Source: Caryophanales bacterium UBA6768 (lineage in GTDB: Bacteria > Bacillota > Bacilli > Bacillales_D > Amphibacillaceae). From it: 19,556 bases of DNA. Shown here one piece after another: positions 14,795-19,556 of the stretch; position 1 is the stretch's first letter, and every line of letters starts with the position of its first letter. The position numbers were made by a program, and so were the translations under genes. Where the stretch lies: contig DKGO01000009.1 in the NCBI GenBank assembly GCA_002453315.1, positions 1 through 19,556 of the forward strand, in the 5' to 3' direction. The notes beneath the pieces are model-generated. The model saw only the letters and a program-made list of their open reading frames with translations. It was not told the origin of the DNA and did no database searches.

Positions 14795-15850
14795 ATGAAA
14801 CGATCAATTTATGGATTAACGAAAGAACAATTAATCGACTGGCTTATCGAAAGAGACCAAAAAAAGTTTCGAGCAGAGCAGATTTGGGACTGGCTGTATA
14901 GAAAGCGAGTCACTAGCTTTTCTGAAATGAAGAATGTAAATAAAGGTTGTCTTGAGCTTTTAGAGCAAAATTTTCGCATTCAAACGTTAAAACAAGAAGT
15001 AAAACAAGAATCATCAGATGGAACGATTAAATTTTTATTTAAACTAACAGACGGTAATTTAATTGAAACTGTCTTAATGCGCCATCATTATGGGTTATCT
15101 GTTTGCGTTACAACGCAAGTCGGTTGCAACATTGGCTGTAGTTTTTGTGCGAGTGGGTTGCTAACGAAAAGCAGGGATTTAACTTCAGGAGAAATCGTTG
15201 AGCAAATTATGAAAGTACAACAGCATTTAGATGGAAAACATAAGGATGAGCGCGTCAGTCATATTGTCGTGATGGGAATTGGTGAACCCTTTGACAATTA
15301 CGAAAATGTTATGGATTTTATTCGAATTGTAAATGCACCGAAAGGGTTAGAAATAGGGGCACGGCATATTACTGTCTCAACGAGTGGGCTTGCGAATAAA
15401 ATTAAGCAGTTTGCTGATGAAGACATACAAGTGAATTTAGCGATCTCACTCCATGCTCCAAATGATGAACTTAGAACTCGAATTATGAAGATTAATCGAG
15501 CGTATCCAGTTTCGGAATTAATGAACGCTATGGATTATTATTTGGAAAAAACGAATCGACGTGTAACAATTGAATACATCCTTTTGGATGATGTCAATGA
15601 CCACGTAGAAGAAGCAGTTCAACTTGCAACATTGCTTCAAAACAAACGTCATTTAACTTATGTGAATTTAATACCGTATAATCCTGTTGATGAACATAGT
15701 GAATACCGTAGAAGTAAGCGGGAATCAATTTTAGCATTTTATGATACATTAAAGAAGCATGGTATTAATTGTGTTATTCGTCAAGAACAAGGGGCAGATA
15801 TTGATGCTGCTTGTGGTCAATTACGAAGCAAACAAATCAAGACTGTATAA
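14795..15850 (+). CDS. rlmN: RlmN/Cfr-family 23S rRNA adenine methyltransferase
   Basis: A 351-residue radical SAM enzyme expected to methylate C2 of A2503 in 23S rRNA (and A37 of some tRNAs). The iron-sulfur cluster motif C-x3-C-x2-C is at Cys111, Cys115 and Cys118 (CNIGCSFC). The SAM-binding stretch [10 protein letters not shown] follows. The methyl-carrying catalytic cysteine is Cys340 in DIDAACGQL. The N-terminal [17 protein letters not shown] is the substrate-binding domain. ATG 14795 follows GAGAGG with seven bases between; the 11 extra in-frame residues before it lack a ribosome site. The segment [12 protein letters not shown] is closer in my memory to Streptococcus-type RlmN than to the CASTLGGLKRNL form of B. 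subtilis and Staphylococcus. It sits away from the yloM-prpC locus where B. subtilis has its rlmN, so it may be a second copy. Confidence 0.92.
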   Translation: MKRSIYGLTKEQLIDWLIERDQKKFRAEQIWDWLYRKRVTSFSEMKNVNKGCLELLEQNFRIQTLKQEVKQESSDGTIKFLFKLTDGNLIETVLMRHHYGLSVCVTTQVGCNIGCSFCASGLLTKSRDLTSGEIVEQIMKVQQHLDGKHKDERVSHIVVMGIGEPFDNYENVMDFIRIVNAPKGLEIGARHITVSTSGLANKIKQFADEDIQVNLAISLHAPNDELRTRIMKINRAYPVSELMNAMDYYLEKTNRRVTIEYILLDDVNDHVEEAVQLATLLQNKRHLTYVNLIPYNPVDEHSEYRRSKRESILAFYDTLKKHGINCVIRQEQGADIDAACGQLRSKQIKTV

Positions 15851-15891
15851 AAAAAGCGTCACTGCGTGTTTTAAAGCGAGTGACGCTTTTT
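15851..15891. terminator. Bidirectional intrinsic terminator
   Basis: AAAAAGCGTCACT (15851-15863) pairs perfectly with AGTGACGCTTTTT (15879-15891). It directly follows the rlmN stop codon and also lies downstream of the minus-strand 59-residue gene. Confidence 0.88.
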
Positions 15892-15952
15892 TGGTTTAAC
15901 CTACGCTTAACAAAATGGGATGCTTGATGAATGCCATCACGTTGCAGAAGTT

Positions 15953-16132
15953 TTATTCAAACCCACGAAAACGGTGTCGATTGTTGAGAAAAGAGACGGT
16001 TAAAAGAATGGAAAAGAATAGGATGGGGACACCTACCAACTTTGGGAAAATAGAAAGCAAGCTGAGGATAAAGACTGCGAATGAAATTGCGATAATTAAG
16101 ATACAAAAAGGAAGAAATGATCTCCTTCGCAT
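15953..16132 (-). CDS. Small membrane protein, 59 residues
   Basis: On the minus strand GGAGGTGG (16145-16138) stands five bases before ATG 16132, and the frame runs to TAA 15953-15955. The product has a basic start (MRRRS), a hydrophobic segment of about 20 residues (FCILIIAISFAVFILSLLSIF), a short PKLVGVP turn and a second hydrophobic segment (ILFFSILLTVSFL), then a basic tail (NNRHRFRGFE). This predicts a two-helix membrane hairpin. It lies 92 bases downstream of spxH on the same strand with no strong terminator between, and a bidirectional terminator follows it. In B. subtilis a small gene, yizD, lies near spxH; I cannot say this is the same. The opposite-strand frame 15915-16193 has no ribosome site and is rejected. 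Confidence 0.72.
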   Translation of the reverse strand: MRRRSFLPFCILIIAISFAVFILSLLSIFPKLVGVPILFFSILLTVSFLNNRHRFRGFE

Positions 16133-16224
16133 ATTTACCACCTCCAGTTACAATCGTATGCAACTGAAGTTAAAAAAAGAAACAGGTTTATAAACAATAA
16201 CATCTATGAGAGGTGATTTAAATT

Positions 16225-17142
16225 TTAAGATTCCCTGTATCGCCAAAATGTTCCATACTTAACAGGGACACGCTCAATCTTCTGTTTGAGTACCAATTTT
16301 TTCATTTCCTTTTCTACACTTTCAATTGATAAATCGTAAACAACAGAAATTTCTTTTGAAGCAACGAAACGATATTTCCGCATAAAATCTTCAATCGTCG
16401 GTGGTTCAGTTTTTGTTAATTGTTTATTCAAAACTTCGGACATAATTTCTACATATACGTCAAAAGGGTACATTCCAGATACTTTGATCCCAGCTTCTTC
16501 AACATTTTCGTTGAAAAAAATGAGGGTAGGGTAGTCATGAACGTCCATTTCCGAACTAATTTTCAAATCACATTGAAATGCTTTTAGAGTTCGTTCTGAT
16601 TGTAGATCATTTTCAAATTCTACAAGATCTAAATCCGCTTTTTTAGCACATTCAAGTAATACGACCTTTTCTGAAATATTTTGTTTATCCAAAAATAAAT
16701 ATTCACGTACTATTCTTAAGAAACGTGCGGCAGCCTTTCGACCCTGGAATTCAGCTGCTTTGATAGCAAGAGATGCAACATACGGTGATGAAATGGGATT
16801 TTCATACCAGATGTCACCGTCACAAGACATACCGGAACGTGACGCAACTTTTTCCCATTTTTTTGCAAGATCATTACGTCCCTTCAATTCATTTTCGTTA
16901 TTTCGATTACAGCAATTAATCGTTCCCATTTTCCCGCCGATATAGTAAACAAGTCTAATGTAATTGCCATATACAGTTTGTAACTTTTTGATAATGGGTT
17001 CTAGAGCCCAGCATTCTGGACAAAGTGGATCGATGAACGAATATATTTCAATTGGTTTATGAGTTGCTGACTGGTCATTGCATTCGGTTTCGCATTCTAA
17101 TAATGGCATTGTTCGATGCAAGTCAGCTTTATAGTGTGCCAC
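16225..17142 (-). CDS. spxH: ClpXP adaptor protein SpxH (DsbA-like)
   Basis: A 305-residue adaptor that binds the redox regulator Spx and speeds its proteolysis by ClpXP. The protein has a thioredoxin/DsbA-like part with the pattern DPLCPECWALEP, with Cys41 and Cys44 as the CxxC pair, a GG after VYYI (YIGGKM), and the later cis-proline-type DYPTLIFFNE. A histidine-rich start found in some relatives is absent. It starts at GTG 17142, eight bases after AAAGGAG; the stop of the haemoglobin gene (17158-17160) touches this ribosome site. The two genes are therefore probably co-transcribed and translationally coupled, as yjbI and yjbH are in B. subtilis. The function is known for the family. Confidence 0.93.
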   Translation of the reverse strand: MAHYKADLHRTMPLLECETECNDQSATHKPIEIYSFIDPLCPECWALEPIIKKLQTVYGNYIRLVYYIGGKMGTINCCNRNNENELKGRNDLAKKWEKVASRSGMSCDGDIWYENPISSPYVASLAIKAAEFQGRKAAARFLRIVREYLFLDKQNISEKVVLLECAKKADLDLVEFENDLQSERTLKAFQCDLKISSEMDVHDYPTLIFFNENVEEAGIKVSGMYPFDVYVEIMSEVLNKQLTKTEPPTIEDFMRKYRFVASKEISVVYDLSIESVEKEMKKLVLKQKIERVPVKYGTFWRYRES

Positions 17143-17157
17143 AACGAATGCTCCTTT

Positions 17158-17547
17158 CTATTCAGAATCGTCGGTGTTTACCATATGGTGAGCAACCTTT
17201 GTTAGCCGGTCAAAAATTTGTTCACGCCATGGATGGGGAACATCGACATCTTCCATTGCTTCCCTCATACAGCCAAGCCATGCCTCCGCCCTTAATGGTG
17301 TAATCGGAAATGGCAAATGACGTGCTCTCATCATTGGGTGTCCATGTTCTTCCGAAAAAAGTGGGGGACCACCAAGAAACTGAGTCAAAAATTGTTTTTG
17401 CTTGCGAACTGTTTCTGTTAAATCATCTGGAAAAATTGGCTTTAAATCAGGGTGTAATGCAACTCTATCGTAAAAGTCTTCCACTAATTGATGAATCATT
17501 TCTGTACCGCCAATACCTTCGAAAGGAGTTAGTTTAGTTCTTTTCAT
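17158..17547 (-). CDS. yjbI: Group II truncated haemoglobin
   Basis: A 129-residue globin of the 2-on-2 truncated type, which binds haem and may protect against oxidants or nitric oxide. It has GG in the first helices (GIGGTEMIHQLVEDFYDRV), Tyr26 as likely B10, His77 in MRARHLPF as the proximal haem ligand (F8), and Trp90 in AEAWLGCM, the TrpG8 typical of group II. ATG 17547 has AAAGGAG ten bases upstream. Its stop TAG is 15 bases before the spxH start, and they form an operon. In B. subtilis the globin supports peroxidase activity and SpxH is part of the thiol-stress response, so their pairing has a redox logic. Confidence 0.94.
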   Translation of the reverse strand: MKRTKLTPFEGIGGTEMIHQLVEDFYDRVALHPDLKPIFPDDLTETVRKQKQFLTQFLGGPPLFSEEHGHPMMRARHLPFPITPLRAEAWLGCMREAMEDVDVPHPWREQIFDRLTKVAHHMVNTDDSE

Positions 17548-17594
17548 AAGAAGGATGCTCCTTTATTATTGTGAGTTTAAGAATAATTATGTCT

Positions 17595-17623
17595 ATTTTA
17601 GCAAGGTCTTTACATTACAGCAA
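17595..17623 (-). promoter_or_regulatory. Sigma-A promoter of the yjbI-spxH operon
   Basis: On the minus strand TTGCTG (17623-17618), a 17-base spacer and TAAAAT (17600-17595). TGC directly before the -10 box gives an extended -10. It lies 48 bases before the haemoglobin start. An inverted repeat AAGCTTT...AAAGCTT lies farther upstream at 17651-17673. Confidence 0.55.
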
Positions 17624-17732
17624 ATAAGATGCACTTTTGTTTTACAAGGAAAGCTTTCTCTTCGCTAAAGCTTAAGCATGTAGAGAAACAAATCTTCGTT
17701 CAACAGCTTATAATCATTTAAATTTAAATAAA

Positions 17733-17752
17733 AAAACGCCTTTTTAGGCGTT
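17733..17752 (-). terminator. Intrinsic terminator overlapping the yjbJ stop codon
   Basis: On the minus strand AACGCCT (17752-17746) pairs with AGGCGTT (17741-17735) with a four-base loop, followed by a T run. The stem begins in the last two sense codons (AAC GCC) of the lytic transglycosylase gene, and the TAA stop (17746-17744) spans the last paired base and the loop. Confidence 0.85.
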
Positions 17753-18379
17753 CATGTATGTACTCAGTACTTTTCTGACATAATTTTGTGTTTCATTAAA
17801 TGGGGGAACGCCTTTATATTTTTTAACATTCCCAGGTCCGGCATTATAGGCTGCAAGAGCAAGTGTTTTATTTCCATTAAATTTATCAAGCATCTTTTTT
17901 AAGTATTTCGTGCCGCCTTCAATGTTTTGAGCAGCATCGTAAGGGTTAGTTACACCTAATGAGCGTGCAGTTGCAGGCATTAGTTGCATTAGGCCCATTG
18001 CACCAGCGTGGCTCTTCGCCTTCGTGTTAAAGTTAGATTCATGCTTAATAACAGATTGTATTAACTTCGAATCTACACCGTACTTTTCAGAATAATGTCC
18101 TATTAAAGAATGTACGTCTTGATTCATCGGACTTTCTTTTTGGGTACGTTGTGTATAAGAGGGCGATGGTTTGATAAAATTAAGCTGGGACAATTTTTCT
18201 GCATCTGGCATAACGCCTGAGCCTAATATGCCTCCAGAACCGTTTAATTTACCTAATTCTAATGCAAAAAGTGTGGCAAATAAGCTATCTTCCATCGGAG
18301 AGGACTCATCATCTGAACGGCGATTCATTTGCTGCATCGATTGTAATTGGATTAAAGATTGAAGAAACTGAACGGTCAT
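17744..18379 (-). CDS. yjbJ: Lytic transglycosylase, SLT domain (YjbJ/CwlQ-like)
   Basis: A 211-residue peptidoglycan-cutting enzyme. Residues about 88-211 are an SLT domain: IKHESNF with Glu114 as catalytic acid, [16 protein letters not shown] at 123-138, and [28 protein letters not shown] at the end, all typical of Slt70-like enzymes. The first 85 residues are polar, with a serine/glutamine-rich segment and no signal peptide, so export is not by a classic leader; B. subtilis CwlQ (YjbJ) is similar in this. ATG 18379 has AAGGAGT upstream. It is 42 bases downstream of yjbK on the same strand and could be co-transcribed. The B. subtilis homologue was reported to have both muramidase and transglycosylase activity. 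Confidence 0.93.
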   Translation of the reverse strand: MTVQFLQSLIQLQSMQQMNRRSDDESSPMEDSLFATLFALELGKLNGSGGILGSGVMPDAEKLSQLNFIKPSPSYTQRTQKESPMNQDVHSLIGHYSEKYGVDSKLIQSVIKHESNFNTKAKSHAGAMGLMQLMPATARSLGVTNPYDAAQNIEGGTKYLKKMLDKFNGNKTLALAAYNAGPGNVKKYKGVPPFNETQNYVRKVLSTYMNA

Positions 18380-18421
18380 TTAAGATTACTCCTTCATCAT
18401 TCTTCATTATATTCTAGCAAA

Positions 18422-19015
18422 TTACACTACAATTTGCTTCTCTTTTTCAGTAAAAAAGCGCTTTATTTTATTATCGGTTCGTTTTACCTTAATGTTAAGC
18501 TTGTGTAATAATTCTTCAAAGTAATGTTTGCCTGTTTGTTTATCTATTACTTCATACTCCAGTTCATAATCTTCGATCCCTAGGTAACAATTATAATCAA
18601 GGGCAATCAAACCTTCTTTATAGGAGAATTCAGAGCGAAAGGTCGTTAATTCTCCTAAACATAGAAGTTCTGTTGGTTTTACGCATATTTTTTGGAATAT
18701 CGACTTCATTTGGGTGGCGGACGATGGAAATTGATTTTCAAAAATAAAAGCCTCTGCTTCCTTTTTTTGTAATGAGATGTTTGTTTCTAATACGCCTTCA
18801 TCGTGAGGTTGTTTCATTGTTAGTTCAAAGGCATTGTTTTTCTCTCGGATTCGTAACGCCGTTTTTCGTTTAGCTAAAGCAAAGTGGGCTGTATCAAAAT
18901 AATAGTTAATTTGTTTAATAAAATGGGAATCCTTCAATTGAAAGTGATTTTTCAAGAAATTAAATTCAGAAAGTGTAAGCATGTTTTTAAATTCAATTTC
19001 AATATGTTCGTTCAT
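18422..19015 (-). CDS. yjbK: CYTH-domain protein YjbK
   Basis: A 197-residue protein of the CYTH superfamily, whose members form a triphosphate tunnel that binds and cuts triphosphates. The N-terminal signature E-x-E-x-K is Glu6, Glu8 and Lys10 (HIEIEFKN). Alternating charged beta strands follow, e.g. KTALRIREKNNAFELTMKQP and LEYEVIDKQTG. ATG 19015 follows GAGGTG with six bases between; three in-frame residues before it start from a GTG inside the ribosome site and are rejected. It is divergent from yjbL, as in B. subtilis. The cell role is not settled. Confidence 0.92.
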   Translation of the reverse strand: MNEHIEIEFKNMLTLSEFNFLKNHFQLKDSHFIKQINYYFDTAHFALAKRKTALRIREKNNAFELTMKQPHDEGVLETNISLQKKEAEAFIFENQFPSSATQMKSIFQKICVKPTELLCLGELTTFRSEFSYKEGLIALDYNCYLGIEDYELEYEVIDKQTGKHYFEELLHKLNIKVKRTDNKIKRFFTEKEKQIVV

Positions 19016-19106
19016 TGTTCTCACCTCTGAGCACTAGACATTTTTCAATAATTAGCTTCTATCTTATGATACACTAAAAGTGGACAAAGTGAGTAAGGAG
19101 AGAGGA

Positions 19107-19481
19107 ATGTTGAGGCAATTTAAAGCAAAGGTCGTTACGGTGGAAGATGACAAGCTTGTCGTTTCCGTCACACCACAAATTGAAAGCATGGATGAGTTTA
19201 CCCCAAGCGGGAGAATGCTAGTTGATTCAAATCAACTCGCTTTTATTTACATATTAGATAGTGATGAAGGTTATCACTACGTTGTTTTTCAAAAAGAAAC
19301 TTGGGAACAGTTAAATGATATGCTACAAAATGATGTATCTGTTTATCTTAAAGGTAAAGGTGACATTTTATTAGAGTTAAAAGAATTTCAATCTGAGCTA
19401 ACGTATTTATTATCAAACATTAAAGATAATCCCAATTACGGAGAACAAATGAATCGTGAAGTTGAAAAAACATTCATTTAG
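19107..19481 (+). CDS. yjbL: UPF0738 family protein YjbL
   Basis: A 124-residue protein of family UPF0738, found in Bacillaceae with unknown function. It is beta-rich and acidic (FKAKVVTVEDDKLVVSVTP, SGRMLVDSNQLAFIYILDSDEGYHYVVF), followed by a helical tail (LKEFQSELTYLLSNIKDN). ATG 19107 follows AAGGAG (19095-19100) with six bases between; nine extra in-frame residues before it have no ribosome site. In B. subtilis yjbM (relQ) lies next; the window ends before any such gene can be seen here. Confidence 0.85.
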   Translation: MLRQFKAKVVTVEDDKLVVSVTPQIESMDEFTPSGRMLVDSNQLAFIYILDSDEGYHYVVFQKETWEQLNDMLQNDVSVYLKGKGDILLELKEFQSELTYLLSNIKDNPNYGEQMNREVEKTFI

Positions 19482-19556
19482 ACTGTATTCTCAAAGATTA
19501 ATGCTTTTGAGACAATCTGTATAAACTGTGCGGTAACTTAAAAGTAAAGGTAAGCG

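Noticed and set aside
15915..16193. 92-residue plus-strand frame
   Set aside because: No ribosome site before the ATG, odd basic composition, and it overlaps a minus-strand gene with a strong site and membrane-like product.
17651..17673. AAGCTTT...AAAGCTT inverted repeat upstream of yjbI
   Set aside because: Short, AT-rich and without a known regulator; mentioned only as context.
19489..19512. Hairpin TCTCAAA...TTTGAGA after yjbL
   Set aside because: No T run follows and the stem is short, so it is not called as a terminator.

Overview
The window comes from a low-GC Gram-positive bacterium and most probably an endospore-forming member of the Bacillaceae. It carries the block coiA, pepF, spxH (yjbH), yjbI, yjbJ, yjbK, yjbL in the order known from Bacillus subtilis. 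It also has strong AGGAGG-type ribosome sites, TTG and GTG starts, and many intrinsic terminators. No rRNA, tRNA, CRISPR array, transposase or phage gene was seen. I do not assign a species.

Left region, about 1-4735: a surface-glycan locus. It holds the end of a family 2 glycosyltransferase, a LamG-like/GT2 fusion protein, a PAPS-dependent sulfotransferase, an APS kinase (cysC) and a GT4 glycosyltransferase. The APS kinase makes PAPS and the sulfotransferase uses it, and both lie between sugar transferases. The simplest reading is a small system that builds and sulfates a glycan or glycoprotein.

Middle-left region, about 4770-8262: genes I cannot name. They are a 46-residue CxxC protein that starts with TTG, a 278-residue protein ending in three NPF repeats spaced exactly 14 residues apart, a 379-residue cysteine-rich protein, and a coiled-coil protein. 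CATAnnnT(A/G) elements like the -10 boxes of sporulation sigma factors E and K precede the sulfotransferase gene, the cysteine-rich gene and the coiled-coil gene at similar distances. I infer that this region and the sulfation genes may act at the spore surface; the sequence does not prove it.

Centre, 8320-11429: coiA (competence) and pepF (oligoendopeptidase F). Between pepF and spxH lies what looks like an accessory insertion compared with B. subtilis. It has a secreted LysM-3D protein, a TetR-type repressor divergent from a 14-helix drug exporter with two near-identical palindromic operators between them, and an RlmN-type 23S rRNA methyltransferase that may be a second copy.

Right region, 15953-19556: a 59-residue membrane protein gene missed by a simple ORF view, spxH (ClpXP adaptor for Spx) coupled to a truncated haemoglobin gene (yjbI), the lytic transglycosylase yjbJ/cwlQ, the CYTH-domain gene yjbK, and the divergent UPF0738 gene yjbL. 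Several intrinsic terminators serve convergent genes from both sides.
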